A DNA stretch of 64,000 nt from Flavobacteriales bacterium (GTDB lineage Bacteria > Bacteroidota > Bacteroidia > NS11-12g > UBA955): the NCBI GenBank assembly GCA_947496375.1, contig CANMCY010000001.1, positions 134,756-198,755 of the forward strand, written 5' to 3'. Position 1 is the first letter of the stretch; every line of letters begins with the position of its first letter. Positions 36,174-45,274 of the stretch are shown here, in pieces. The notes below the pieces were generated by a model. It was given only the letters and a program-made list of their open reading frames with translations. It ran no database searches and was not told the origin of the DNA. The translations under genes were made by a program, and so were the position numbers.

Positions 36174-37256
36174 ATGATGAAAAAACTGGATATTTATATC
36201 GCTAAAAAGTTTCTTACCACATTTGTGGTGACCATCCTGCTGTTTACCATCATCATCATCGTTTTTGACATTGCCGAAAAGCTGGATGACTTTCTGGAAC
36301 ACAAAACCCCCATTCAAAGCATTATTTTCACCTATTACGTTGCGTTTATTCCGCACCTCATCAACACATTTAGCCCGATTTTTATATTTATTTCCGTATT
36401 GTATTTCACCAGCCGATTGGCGTCGCGTTCTGAATTTATCAGCATGCTGGCCGGGGGTATGTCATTGAAGCGAATCCTGAAACCCTATATGGTGGTGGCA
36501 GCCATCCTGACTTTTGGCAGTTACCTTCTCAATGCCTGGGTGATACCGGTTACAGACAAGGCCCGGGTACGTTTTGAAAATATGTACCTGCGTGATTACT
36601 GGAGTCAGGCCAAATCCACTATTTATCGGCAGATACGGCCTGGTGAAATACTCTACATGGAGTATTTTAATAACAACGACAGCACCGCTATTGGCGTTAA
36701 TATAGAAACCTATCAGGGTAAAGAACTCAAAAGCAATTTGTTTTCGCGTTTCATGCGCTGGAACAGGGCTTCCGGCAAATGGCGAATGGAAATGGTCTGG
36801 CAAAGAGAATTTTTACCCAACGGTAATCAGAAAATTGCTTACAAGGCCTTTATGGATACGGCACTTCAGTTCGATGCCCGCGATTTTTTCTTTAGGATTG
36901 ATGATGTGCAAAGCTTAAATCAGAATGAGCTCCGTTCTTTTATTGCCAAGGAAAAAGTGCGTGGTTCAGAAAATATAAAATTGCTTGAAACTGAATTGCA
37001 CCGAAGATATGCATCACCATTCAGTACGTTTATTTTGGTAGCCATCGGTGTTTTTGTGGCCGGTAGAAAAACCCGGGGCGGTTTGGGATATTCTCTGGCA
37101 ATCGGTATATTCGTTATTATTTTCTTTTTGTTTTTTAGTAAGTATTTCATCAGCATGGGGCAAACCGGTGTTTTGCCTTCCTGGGTCTCAGTCTGGGCCC
37201 TGAATATTCTTTTTGTGCCTGTGGCCTGGCTGTTTTATCGATTTGCCCAGAAATGA
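36174..37256 (+). CDS. lptG: LptF/LptG family permease
   Basis: The 360-residue protein has six predicted membrane helices: three N-terminal (about 10-120), a periplasmic beta-jellyroll middle (about 130-270) and three C-terminal. Motifs include KKLDIYIAKKFL and LAGGMSLKRIL. LptF/LptG form the inner-membrane part of the LPS exporter with LptB. One member per operon is common in this phylum. It starts 3 nt after tgt and overlaps the next gene by 4 nt. Confidence 0.9.
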   Translation: MMKKLDIYIAKKFLTTFVVTILLFTIIIIVFDIAEKLDDFLEHKTPIQSIIFTYYVAFIPHLINTFSPIFIFISVLYFTSRLASRSEFISMLAGGMSLKRILKPYMVVAAILTFGSYLLNAWVIPVTDKARVRFENMYLRDYWSQAKSTIYRQIRPGEILYMEYFNNNDSTAIGVNIETYQGKELKSNLFSRFMRWNRASGKWRMEMVWQREFLPNGNQKIAYKAFMDTALQFDARDFFFRIDDVQSLNQNELRSFIAKEKVRGSENIKLLETELHRRYASPFSTFILVAIGVFVAGRKTRGGLGYSLAIGIFVIIFFLFFSKYFISMGQTGVLPSWVSVWALNILFVPVAWLFYRFAQK

Positions 37257-37930
37257 TTCGCATGCTGCTCATATCGCTATTGCTGTGTATGAGTGTTATC
37301 ATTTCTTGTAAAAAATCAACCGAAGACTATAAAGCCAAAGGTCCGGAATATTTTCCGCTCAGGGTAGGTGCAGAGAGACAGTATATTTATGATTCTATTC
37401 ACTATTCAAGATTGCTGAACAATACCCGTAGTTTTCGCTTCTGGATTAAAGAATTTGTTAAAGACAGTTTTATAGATCAGACCGGTAATCTTACCTATCG
37501 CTTTGAACAGTTTATCAGCAAGGATTCAGGCAAATCTTACATTTTTTATGACCTTTACACAGCCGCAGTTACATCTTCCGGTGTTCAAAGGGTGGAAGAA
37601 AACCGCCGCAATACGGTCATGAGTTTTCCGGTCAGGAACCTGAAACTGTGGTATCCCTACGACTTTTGGAATGACAGTTTCAGTACCTACATCAAGTATC
37701 AGTACACTGCGGTGGATCAACCTTTTGATAACGGTTACATCAGCAACCCGGAGTCCGTTTTTATCAAACAGCAATACGACAGCAGCTTTATTTTTTTAAG
37801 GGAATCCCGCGAAGTGTATGGGAAAAACCAGGGTATGCTGTACCGTAAAAAGAAAGATATCGATTTTCAGGATTTGCAGAAACCCGATGGGTATGAACTT
37901 ACCTGGCAGTTAATCCGTTATTTTCCATGA
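37253..37930 (+). CDS. lipoprotein of unknown function (paralogue of the next gene)
   Basis: The 225-residue lipoprotein has the lipobox SVIISC (Cys at residue 19). Its body includes FPLRVGAERQYIYDS and shares GVQRVEENRR...SFPV and REVYGKNQGMLYRKKKDI with the next protein. This marks a tandem duplication. Function unknown. ATGA overlaps at both ends place it firmly in the tgt-lptG operon. Confidence 0.8.
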   Translation: MIRMLLISLLLCMSVIISCKKSTEDYKAKGPEYFPLRVGAERQYIYDSIHYSRLLNNTRSFRFWIKEFVKDSFIDQTGNLTYRFEQFISKDSGKSYIFYDLYTAAVTSSGVQRVEENRRNTVMSFPVRNLKLWYPYDFWNDSFSTYIKYQYTAVDQPFDNGYISNPESVFIKQQYDSSFIFLRESREVYGKNQGMLYRKKKDIDFQDLQKPDGYELTWQLIRYFP

Positions 37931-38589
37931 GAATTTATCTGCTTGTTGTTATCCTTCTTGCTGCTTTTTGGGGATGTAAAAAAGATGAGGTGAGTAAAGG
38001 CGGACAGGAATCCCTATCGGCATGGCTGAATCTAAAACAGGGCAATCGCAGGATATACAGGGTAGACTCCCTGGCATTTCGCCGTGATAAATCCTACCCT
38101 GACACGTTCTCTTTTGAATTGATGGAAACGGTGGATACCGTGTTTGAGGATAATGTGAATGAACCCGCTGCCAGAATTAAAATTGTGACCCGCAAAGACA
38201 GTCTGGATTTCTGGAAGTTTAGAAGAATGTACTATGCCAAAGTTACTGACGATTATTACGAAAGGGTTGAGGAAAATATCAGGTATCTGAAAGTGAGTTT
38301 TCCGCCGGCGGAAGAGGCCTTATGGAACATGAACAGTAGAAATAACCTGCCTGCAACCTGGTTGTTTTATGAGAATTTAAACAAGCCATACAGGGAAGGA
38401 TTCATTCCTGCAGACAGCGCACTGACTGTCGTTGCCGGAGAAATTGATAACAACATCGAAAAGTATCGCTACCGGGAAGTATACGGTAAAGGCATTGGAT
38501 TGCTGTTTAAAGAGAATGTAGAAATGCTGAAGCAGGGCAATAACTGGGATGGTTATAAACGAACGCAAAAACTTGTTTATGCGGATTAA
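37927..38589 (+). CDS. lipoprotein of unknown function (paralogue of the previous gene)
   Basis: The 220-residue lipoprotein has lipobox AAFWGC (Cys at residue 17). It shares YYERVEENIRYLKVSFP and REVYGKGIGLLFKENVEM with the preceding protein, in the same order, and ends GYKRTQKLVYAD, as the other ends GYELTWQLIRYFP. Divergence is large, so the duplication is old. Its 3' end overlaps the subtilase gene by 11 nt. Confidence 0.8.
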   Translation: MRIYLLVVILLAAFWGCKKDEVSKGGQESLSAWLNLKQGNRRIYRVDSLAFRRDKSYPDTFSFELMETVDTVFEDNVNEPAARIKIVTRKDSLDFWKFRRMYYAKVTDDYYERVEENIRYLKVSFPPAEEALWNMNSRNNLPATWLFYENLNKPYREGFIPADSALTVVAGEIDNNIEKYRYREVYGKGIGLLFKENVEMLKQGNNWDGYKRTQKLVYAD

Positions 38590-40234
38590 ATTTATTATAT
38601 TAGTGTGTTTATTCCCCCTGTTTTCAGAAGCAGATACTACCGATTTCTACTATTGGGTTTCCTTTAAGGATAAGGCGGGCAGCGAGGCGTATTTAAAACA
38701 ACCTGAATTCTTTCTCAGTCAGCGTTCCATTCTGAAAAAATATGCTGCCGGTATCGGAATTACCACCGAAGATTTGCCCGTTTCAGGCAAATATATCGAA
38801 GATTTAAGATCAAAGGGATTTTCCGTTCAGTTTGGCAGCCGCTGGCTGAATGCTGCGTTGGTGGTAACTCCGGATTCGTTTGCTGTAAAGAAATTATCGG
38901 TTCTTGATTTTGTGAAATCGGTTGTGCCGCTGGGATATAAAACCTGGGGTAGGACAGGGCTATCTGACATACCTGAGACGGGTGTTATGGAAGAAAAAAC
39001 CATACCGGTAAAAACAGATCCGGTAGCCATGAATCACTATGGGGCGGCTCGGGATCAAATCACACAAATGGGTATAGAAGCAATACACCAAAAAGGATTT
39101 AATGGAAAGGGGATAACTGTGGCTGTGCTGGATGCCGGTTTTTACAAGGCCAACCGTATGCAGTTGTTTGACAGCATTTTTCTGCAGGAAAGTATTGTGC
39201 GAACCTTTGATTACGTAGATCATGAATTTGATGTGTACGATGACGATGACCATGGTATGCAGGTCCTCAGTTGCATGGCGGCCAACAAACCTGGGGTGAT
39301 GGTGGGCTCTGCTCCCGGCGCCAGTTTTATGCTGTTTCGTACAGAGGATGCGGCAATTGAAATGCCCTATGAAGAGGCGTTTTGGGTTCAGGCGGCAGAG
39401 GAGGCCGATAAATGGGGCGCGGATATCATTGCATCATCCTTGGGATATACCACCTTTGATGATGAACGGTATGATCACAAACTTTCTGATTTGGATGGAA
39501 AGACTACCCTCATTAGCCGAGCTGCAGAAATGGCGGCTTCACGCGGTATTCTGGTGGTGAGCAGTGCCGGTAACGAAGGAGACGGCTCCTGGAGGAAACT
39601 GGCCGCACCGGCCGATGCAGCGCATGTGATTGCCGTTGCAGCGGCTGACAAGGATGGTGAAATTGCGGGATTCAGCAGCCGTGGCCCCACAGCAGATGGC
39701 CGCATAAAACCCGATGTGGCCGCCATGGGCAAACGTACCGCCGTGGCTTCAGGCAGCGGATATATTGTTAAATCTAACGGTACCAGTTACAGTGCACCAT
39801 TGTTGGCCGGTGCCCTCGCCTCGGCCATGCAATACACAGGCATGAATGCGGTTGAGATTAGGCAAACGCTGTTATCAGGTAAGCTTCCGGATACCCTCTC
39901 TGGATACGGCATTCCCGATTTTTCTTCGCCAAAATGGAAACCCGCACCCGCTCCCAAAAGTCATGAAGCGGCCGATCCCCGTTTTATACAGTGGGTTCCC
40001 GGTGATACTTTGAACCTTCCCTTTGTGATTGGTACCCGGTTTTCGCCCGAAAAAGAGTGGACCTATAAACTAAGCTGCGACTGCGGTAAAGTATGGCAGC
40101 AAGCACCATTACAGCGCATGACGGCTAATTGGTATGGCACAATCATTGCACCAATAGTATCAGGTATGCACTTTCTGGAAGTAACCGATGGAAAAACGGT
40201 ATTCAAAGAGAGTTTTTATTATCATAAACCATGA
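38579..40234 (+). CDS. secreted S8 family serine peptidase (subtilase)
   Basis: The 551-residue protein has a signal peptide (to about residue 18, LFSEA) and a propeptide-like region (about 25-150). The subtilase core has catalytic Asp in TVAVLDAGF, His in DDDHGMQVLS and Ser in SNGTSYSAPLLAGA. A C-terminal beta-rich domain of about 100 residues ends GKTVFKESFYYHKP. No clear T9SS sorting domain is seen. The ATG at 38579 is preferred to an upstream in-frame ATG because it puts the signal peptide first. It overlaps the preceding lipoprotein gene. Confidence 0.92.
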   Translation: MRIKFIILVCLFPLFSEADTTDFYYWVSFKDKAGSEAYLKQPEFFLSQRSILKKYAAGIGITTEDLPVSGKYIEDLRSKGFSVQFGSRWLNAALVVTPDSFAVKKLSVLDFVKSVVPLGYKTWGRTGLSDIPETGVMEEKTIPVKTDPVAMNHYGAARDQITQMGIEAIHQKGFNGKGITVAVLDAGFYKANRMQLFDSIFLQESIVRTFDYVDHEFDVYDDDDHGMQVLSCMAANKPGVMVGSAPGASFMLFRTEDAAIEMPYEEAFWVQAAEEADKWGADIIASSLGYTTFDDERYDHKLSDLDGKTTLISRAAEMAASRGILVVSSAGNEGDGSWRKLAAPADAAHVIAVAAADKDGEIAGFSSRGPTADGRIKPDVAAMGKRTAVASGSGYIVKSNGTSYSAPLLAGALASAMQYTGMNAVEIRQTLLSGKLPDTLSGYGIPDFSSPKWKPAPAPKSHEAADPRFIQWVPGDTLNLPFVIGTRFSPEKEWTYKLSCDCGKVWQQAPLQRMTANWYGTIIAPIVSGMHFLEVTDGKTVFKESFYYHKP

Positions 40235-40713
40235 ATAAATTTAAAAAAATAACCTTGATACTTTGTCTGTTGCCGCTGTCGCTCATGGCTCAGAAAGTAG
40301 TAACCAAATCCCGACACATGCGCATCACCCATGCTGAGGTTACTGTTAGCTATCCGGGTGTTCAGGGCGCACCCATTTTTCGGCAATATAAGATAACTGT
40401 GGTTTTGAGAAAAGCTATGAAAACCTTGCCTGATACGATGTATGCGGATGGTTTTGCCGAACAGCTGAAGCTCACACCCATCGATGCCGGTAATGGATTT
40501 TACAAAAAAGGGTCCAGCATTACGTTTATGGCAACCGTTACAGTAAATACCGCAGAAAATGCGGAGAATATGGATGCGTTTTCGAAGAAATCATCCCTGG
40601 CAGGAGATGGAGTTTGCATTATTCGTTACTATGTGACCAAAAAGTCGAAACAGCAACCCATATATCTTCGTGCCAAAACCTTGCATAAAGGGGCTGAAGT
40701 ATTTATGCCGTAG
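40231..40713 (+). CDS. secreted protein of unknown function
   Basis: The 160-residue protein has a signal peptide (to about residue 20, LSLMAQ) and a beta-rich body with RITHAEVTVSYPGVQG and a conserved-looking SLAGDGVCIIRYYV. It is not recognised. It overlaps the subtilase gene by 4 nt and is last in the operon; the next gene converges 3 nt away, with no terminator hairpin visible. Confidence 0.7.
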   Translation: MNKFKKITLILCLLPLSLMAQKVVTKSRHMRITHAEVTVSYPGVQGAPIFRQYKITVVLRKAMKTLPDTMYADGFAEQLKLTPIDAGNGFYKKGSSITFMATVTVNTAENAENMDAFSKKSSLAGDGVCIIRYYVTKKSKQQPIYLRAKTLHKGAEVFMP

Positions 40714-40716
40714 TGC

Positions 40717-41271
40717 TTACTTTTTAACGAACTGCGTTAGAATCACAATGAGCTGCCCATCTATTTTACCTTCAATCTGATTGTTGTTATCAGCAACCAG
40801 TCGGATGTTTTTTACTTTCGTGCCTCTTTTTGCAGTAAAGCCACCGCCTTTAACGTCCAGATCTTTGATTAGAATAACATCGTCCCCGTCCAGTAACAGC
40901 TGTCCGTTCGAATCCTTGTGAATTTCCCCCACATTGTTGATTTCCTCCAGCCATTGTTCTTCTTCGGGCTCCAACCAAATTTGGTCTGCAAGATCACGAC
41001 TCCAGTCGGTATTGGTTTTTTTTAGCAGATGCATACATAAAACTTTCACAGACGACAAGTTACTCCAGATGGATTTACTCATGCATCGCCAGTAATTGAC
41101 ATCAACGGTGTCAAAGTTTTGTATATTTTCATAACACAAATCACACAGCAGAGCACATTCACCTGGCTCTAGTCCTTTTTTAGGCGGTATTGTATAGGAG
41201 AAAAATGCCTGGCCGGTGGAATCACAGATTTCGCAGGTATTATTACTGCGGGTTTTAAGTAGTGTTATCAT
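40717..41271 (-). CDS. PhnA family zinc-ribbon protein
   Basis: The 184-residue protein has an N-terminal zinc-ribbon-like pair (CEICDSTG at 14-21 and CDLCYENI about 45-52). Its C-terminal PhnA domain has LLLDGDDVILIKDLDVKG and KRGTKVKNIRLV. Despite the name, PhnA family members are not shown to act on phosphonoacetate in general. It begins 3 nt after the RlmI-like gene's stop, so both are likely co-transcribed. Confidence 0.88.
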   Translation of the reverse strand: MITLLKTRSNNTCEICDSTGQAFFSYTIPPKKGLEPGECALLCDLCYENIQNFDTVDVNYWRCMSKSIWSNLSSVKVLCMHLLKKTNTDWSRDLADQIWLEPEEEQWLEEINNVGEIHKDSNGQLLLDGDDVILIKDLDVKGGGFTAKRGTKVKNIRLVADNNNQIEGKIDGQLIVILTQFVKK

Positions 41272-41274
41272 TTT

Positions 41275-42480
41275 TTATTCAATGTAAAGTACCAACCCTT
41301 TAAGGTAATGGCCTTCGGGATGAAATAAATTCACAGGGTGGTCTGGTCCTTGGCCCAGTCTGTGCAGGATTCTGGCACTGCGACCGGCTTCAATTCCTGC
41401 AGCGGTTACGGTATTGGCAAATAATGCATCATCGATAACCTGACTGCAGGAGAAGGTAAAAAGCAATCCCCCCGGTTTTACCGTTTGTATCCCCAGTTGA
41501 TTAAGCCGTTTGTATCCCATCACTGCCTGATGCTTTTTGGATAAGCTTTTGGCAAATGCCGGCGGATCCAGCACCACTATGTCGTAGGATTCTTTATTGT
41601 CTTTCAGGTATTGAGGTACGTCTGCTGCAACGGTGTGGTGATTCTGGGTTACCCCGTTCAATGCCGCGTTTTCTGCAGCCAGCTGCACCGCTTTTTCGGA
41701 AATGTCCACACTGCAAACCTCCGCAGCACCAGCCTTTAGCGCATATACTGAAAATCCGCCTGTGTAACAAAAAGTATTCAATACGGTTTTGTCATGGCTG
41801 TATTCTGCCAACAATTGCCGGTTGTCTCGCTGATCCAGAAAAAAGCCCGTTTTTTGGCCGGCTACCCAATTAACTTTGAATTGAATTTGGTTTTCAATGG
41901 CCACCGTTTCAGGGGTTTCTCCTTTGAGGAAAAGATCGTCTGCACCGGGGTCGTGCATGGAGGCACGGCTCTTCGCAAATATGGTTTTTAATGAGCCGTT
42001 GTAAACCTCATCCAGGGCCTCAGCAATTTCTTTTTGGTTGTGATACATGCCGTGGCTGTGCGACTGGATTACGGCGCAATCATCATAAATATCAATGATG
42101 AGTCCGGGTAGACCGTCGCCTTCTCCATGAACCAGGCGATATGCATTGGTTTTTGAAAAATCTCCCAATAGTTTTTGCCTCAGCAGAAAACATGATTGTA
42201 GTCTGTTTTTCCAGAAAGTATGATTGGGGATTTCCTGGGTTCGACTGAGAATTCTGACTAAAATGGAGCCATTTCCCACATGTCCGGATGCCAGGTATTC
42301 TCCTTTAAAATCGAACACTTCGGCCCAATCACCGGGCTTAACGTCGTCGGCCTGATGCACGGCTCCGCTAAAAATCCATGGATGACCCCGAAGAACCGAA
42401 TGTTCTTTACCCCGCTTCAGTATAATCTTTTTTGTTTTCAGTGCTGCAAAGTTCAGGTAATTCGCGGAACTTTGAAGCAT
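41275..42480 (-). CDS. class I rRNA methyltransferase, RlmI-like (PUA plus SAM domain)
   Basis: The 401-residue protein has an N-terminal PUA domain with GHPWIFSGAV (about 33-42), the SAM-binding region LNTFCYTGGFSVYALKAGA, and the catalytic VVLDPPAFAKS. RlmI methylates C1962 of 23S rRNA in E. coli; the target here is inferred. The ATG at 42480 gives a 17-residue N-terminal extension not usual for the family, and a -7-like element lies inside that extension. No ATG, GTG or TTG is found closer to the core. Confidence 0.87.
   Translation of the reverse strand: MLQSSANYLNFAALKTKKIILKRGKEHSVLRGHPWIFSGAVHQADDVKPGDWAEVFDFKGEYLASGHVGNGSILVRILSRTQEIPNHTFWKNRLQSCFLLRQKLLGDFSKTNAYRLVHGEGDGLPGLIIDIYDDCAVIQSHSHGMYHNQKEIAEALDEVYNGSLKTIFAKSRASMHDPGADDLFLKGETPETVAIENQIQFKVNWVAGQKTGFFLDQRDNRQLLAEYSHDKTVLNTFCYTGGFSVYALKAGAAEVCSVDISEKAVQLAAENAALNGVTQNHHTVAADVPQYLKDNKESYDIVVLDPPAFAKSLSKKHQAVMGYKRLNQLGIQTVKPGGLLFTFSCSQVIDDALFANTVTAAGIEAGRSARILHRLGQGPDHPVNLFHPEGHYLKGLVLYIE
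42447..42474. promoter_or_regulatory. perfect inverted repeat between rlmI-like and Nif3 genes, carrying outward -7-like elements
   Basis: CAAAGTTC at 42447-42454 and GAACTTTG at 42467-42474 are exact reverse complements 12 nt apart. Each reads GAACTTTG outward, one mismatch from TAnnTTTG. The right one lies 8 nt before the Nif3 ATG. It may be a divergent promoter pair or an operator. Confidence 0.45.
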
Positions 42481-42482
42481 TC

Positions 42483-43580
42483 ATGAAATTGTTTGAAATA
42501 ATTGAGGCCATTGAAAAGGTGGCACCACCTTCCTTGCAGGAAGATTACGATAACAGCGGATTGCTTGTGGGTTCGCCGCAGTCTGAGGTGAAAAAAGCCC
42601 TGTTGACGCTCGATACCACTGAAGCAGTGGTGCAGGAAGCCATCGCTGAGGGATGTGATCTTATTATTACCCATCACCCCATTGTATTTCGGGGATTAAA
42701 GCGGCTCAACGGCAGCAATTATGTAGAAAGGGTGGTGATGGCCGCCATTAAAAACAACATTGCCATTTATGCCTGCCATACCAATCTTGACAATGTGTTG
42801 AAGCAAGGCGTGAACAGTAAAATAGCGGCCAAACTGGGCTTGTCGGATGTGCAGATTCTGAAACCCATGCAGCAGGCATTAATGAAACTTACCGTTTTTA
42901 CGCCACATACCCATGCAGACGCAGTCCGTGAGGCACTGTTTGCAGGAGGGGCCGGACATGTGGGCAACTATGATGAGTGCAGTTTTAATATCCATGGTCA
43001 AGGTACCTTCCGCGGTGGGGAAAATACAAACCCCGTCATTGGGAAAAAGGGGGAAAGAACATCGCTGGAAGAACAGAGAATTGAGGTTTTATTGCCCAAA
43101 AATCGGTTTTCTCAGGTGATGAAATCACTGAGAATAGCCCATCCATACGAGGAAATCGCCTACTATTCCGTTGATCTTAATAATGCATGGCAGGATGCAG
43201 GCAGCGGATTGATAGGTATACTGGAAAATCCCGTTCGGGGTGATCTATTTCCGGCTTTTATCAAGGAATCGCTGAATGCAGAGGTGGTAAGGTTTACAGC
43301 GCCTGTGGCATGGGTTAAAAAGGTAGCGGTTTGTGGCGGAAGTGGTGCTTTTCTGATTAAAAACGCTTTGCAATCAGGAGCTGATGCCTACATCACCGGT
43401 GATGTTAAATACCACGAATTTTTTGATGCCGAAAACCGCATGATGATTTGCGATCCGGGGCATTATGAAACGGAACAATTTACCATAGAACTTTTTGCTG
43501 AGATTTTATCAGAAAAATTCCCTAATTTCGCAACCCGTTTTTCGCATACATACACCAACCCCATACAATACCACTATTAA
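42483..43580 (+). CDS. Nif3-like dinuclear metal centre protein
   Basis: The 365-residue protein begins MKLFEIIEAIEKVAP, with metal-binding residues in CDLIITHHPIVF (HH pair), CHTNLDN and a C-terminal DVKYHEFFDAEN...PGHYETE. The middle third is the PII-like insertion of long Nif3 proteins. The family forms hexameric toroids and may be a GTP cyclohydrolase-like hydrolase; function is unsettled. The true ATG is at 42483, 2 nt from the divergent rlmI-like start. A zinc-ribbon partner gene follows after 3 nt. Confidence 0.93.
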   Translation: MKLFEIIEAIEKVAPPSLQEDYDNSGLLVGSPQSEVKKALLTLDTTEAVVQEAIAEGCDLIITHHPIVFRGLKRLNGSNYVERVVMAAIKNNIAIYACHTNLDNVLKQGVNSKIAAKLGLSDVQILKPMQQALMKLTVFTPHTHADAVREALFAGGAGHVGNYDECSFNIHGQGTFRGGENTNPVIGKKGERTSLEEQRIEVLLPKNRFSQVMKSLRIAHPYEEIAYYSVDLNNAWQDAGSGLIGILENPVRGDLFPAFIKESLNAEVVRFTAPVAWVKKVAVCGGSGAFLIKNALQSGADAYITGDVKYHEFFDAENRMMICDPGHYETEQFTIELFAEILSEKFPNFATRFSHTYTNPIQYHY

Positions 43581-43583
43581 CTC

Positions 43584-44384
43584 ATGGATATTAGCGTAGA
43601 AAAGAAACTCACCGATCTCTGGACCCTTCAAAAGATTGATTCTCGCCTGGACGGTCTTCGTTCCCTGTTGGGCGAACTTCCCATGGAAGTTGCCGACCTT
43701 GAAGACAGCATCGTAGGTCTTCAAACCCGTGTAAGCCACGTACAGGAAGAGATTGCCCAGGTTGAGGGTGAAATTTCGGATAAAAGAAACAGCATCAAGG
43801 ATTTTAACCGCAACATCGAAAAATATGATGAGCAGTTGAATAACATCAAAAACAGCCGCGAATTCGAAGCCATCGAAAAAGAAAAAGAGATTGCAGGACT
43901 GGAAATTCTTCAGGCAGAGAAAAAAATCCGTGAACTGGGAAGGTTGCTGGATATCAAGAAAGAATTGCTGGACAAAACCACTGAAGACCTGGATAACCGC
44001 AAAAAAGACCTGGAATTCAAACAGAGCGAACTTTCTGAAATTGAGAAAGAAAACCAGGAAGAAATAGAAAAAATACACACCGAGAGAGTGAAGGCAGAGT
44101 CGTCGCTCGATGACCGCTACAAAAGGGCCTACAACCGCATCCGTGAAAACATGCGCAACGGAATTGCAGTAGCTCCTATTCTCCGCGGAAGTTGCGGAGG
44201 ATGTTTCTCTAAAATTCCCCCACAGAGACACAGTGACATCCGTGCTCACTTCCGTATTATCGATTGTGAACATTGCGGCAGAATTCTCGTAGATCAGACC
44301 GTTACCGGACTTGAGTCAGTAGCAGAGGTGAAAGAAGAAAAAGCCACACGCCGCAAGATTCGTCTGACTGCAAAAGCGGAATAA
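43584..44384 (+). CDS. coiled-coil zinc-ribbon protein (CdsZ-like)
   Basis: The 266-residue protein is a long charged coiled coil (about 5-190, including NIKNSREFEAIEKEKEIAGLE), then a C4 zinc ribbon with GSCGGCFSKIPPQ and CEHCGRILVD. This is the layout of the CdsZ family. Pairing with a Nif3 gene is widespread. A role in RNA or translation is an inference. A terminator hairpin follows at 44407. Confidence 0.9.
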   Translation: MDISVEKKLTDLWTLQKIDSRLDGLRSLLGELPMEVADLEDSIVGLQTRVSHVQEEIAQVEGEISDKRNSIKDFNRNIEKYDEQLNNIKNSREFEAIEKEKEIAGLEILQAEKKIRELGRLLDIKKELLDKTTEDLDNRKKDLEFKQSELSEIEKENQEEIEKIHTERVKAESSLDDRYKRAYNRIRENMRNGIAVAPILRGSCGGCFSKIPPQRHSDIRAHFRIIDCEHCGRILVDQTVTGLESVAEVKEEKATRRKIRLTAKAE

Positions 44385-44406
44385 GAATTATCAAAAAATA
44401 ACAATG

Positions 44407-44437
44407 AAAGCCGGTCTCATCGCCGGCTTTTATTTTT
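44407..44437. terminator. rho-independent terminator (bidirectional)
   Basis: An 8-bp stem (AAAGCCGG/CCGGCTTT) with an 8-nt loop is followed by TATTTTTTAT on the plus strand. It ends the Nif3-CdsZ transcript and overlaps the last codon of the convergent lipoprotein gene. Confidence 0.85.
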
Positions 44438-45125
44438 TATCCAGTACAAATGTAAGGTCCGGCATCACCTGTACAATCTGTTCGCGGCTAAGGCCGGTAA
44501 CATTCAGGAAGTATATCTTTTGGGTTTGAATGTTGCATTGTCCTCCTATCCACGATACATCAACAATATCGCTACCCTGCGCATTCTTTCGGTAGCTGCG
44601 CACCGGCATCAGGCAATACCACGCGGAGGCAAAGCCCTGATCATCGGTTGCAGGGGCAATTTTTTGAATGGGTCCTGCCAGAATTTTATCGTATTGCGGT
44701 CGGTCTTCATCACTCAACTTCATTCTTTCAATGTAGGCCTGTTTGCTTTTATAGAATTGAATGATGGTATTTGGAGTAAATGAGGCCAGTTCTGTATAAT
44801 CTTTGGCTTGTTCGGCCCTGCAAAGGCGGTTGGCGGACAGCTGAAACAAACGGGCGAATTTGATGCTGTCTTTGCCGGTTTCATCCCGTCCTGCGGTGTC
44901 TTTCAAGCCCGGAACCGGAATGGAATCCAGTTTTTTGAGCGCGACAGGGTTGTTTTGAACTTCGGGAAGCAGAGCCCCGTTTTTATCCTGTATGGTATTG
45001 TTGCTTACGGTATCAGCAGATGATGAATCCTGATTACCGGACTGGCATGAAAAAAGGAGAATTGTGCACAAAGCAAAAGTGCAGGATAGTTTCATATTAG
45101 CTGTAAAACGAAAAAGTAACCCCAT
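44430..45125 (-). CDS. lipoprotein of unknown function
   Basis: The product has lipobox TILLFSC (Cys at residue 27 of the long form). A Ser/Asp-rich tether follows (NQDSSSADTVSN), then a domain of about 160 residues with LCRAEQAKDYTELASFTPN and VDVSWIGGQCN. Family is not recognised. The start at 45125 gives 231 residues; an internal ATG (45095) gives a tidier lipoprotein signal, MKLSCTFALC. The sequence TATCTTCG at 45132-45139 on the minus strand may be a weak -7 element favouring 45125. Confidence 0.65.
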   Translation of the reverse strand: MGLLFRFTANMKLSCTFALCTILLFSCQSGNQDSSSADTVSNNTIQDKNGALLPEVQNNPVALKKLDSIPVPGLKDTAGRDETGKDSIKFARLFQLSANRLCRAEQAKDYTELASFTPNTIIQFYKSKQAYIERMKLSDEDRPQYDKILAGPIQKIAPATDDQGFASAWYCLMPVRSYRKNAQGSDIVDVSWIGGQCNIQTQKIYFLNVTGLSREQIVQVMPDLTFVLDKK

Positions 45126-45249
45126 CGATTGCGAAGATAAGTTACAGAATGTTGAGGTACGATGTTGTTTTTACCAAGAACTAACACATCTCTGCCGCTA
45201 GGTATTTTAAAATCGATGATAGGATATGTGGCGCCAAAGGGTTGAGTCT

Positions 45250-45257
45250 TATATTTG
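45250..45257 (+). promoter_or_regulatory. -7 element of the gene at 45275
   Basis: TATATTTG matches TAnnTTTG and lies 17 nt before the ATG at 45275. It argues against an upstream in-frame start at 45242, which precedes the element. Confidence 0.55.
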
Positions 45258-45274
45258 TCCATCAGTCCTATACT

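Noticed and set aside
43509-44273. A 254-codon open frame on the minus strand
   Set aside because: It lies fully over the coiled-coil zinc-ribbon gene, is Phe-rich nonsense from reverse reading of Lys/Glu codons, and has no promoter or family likeness.
45242-45274. Longer N-terminus for the membrane protein at 45275
   Set aside because: The start at 45242 precedes the -7 element at 45250, so it would not be transcribed from that promoter.
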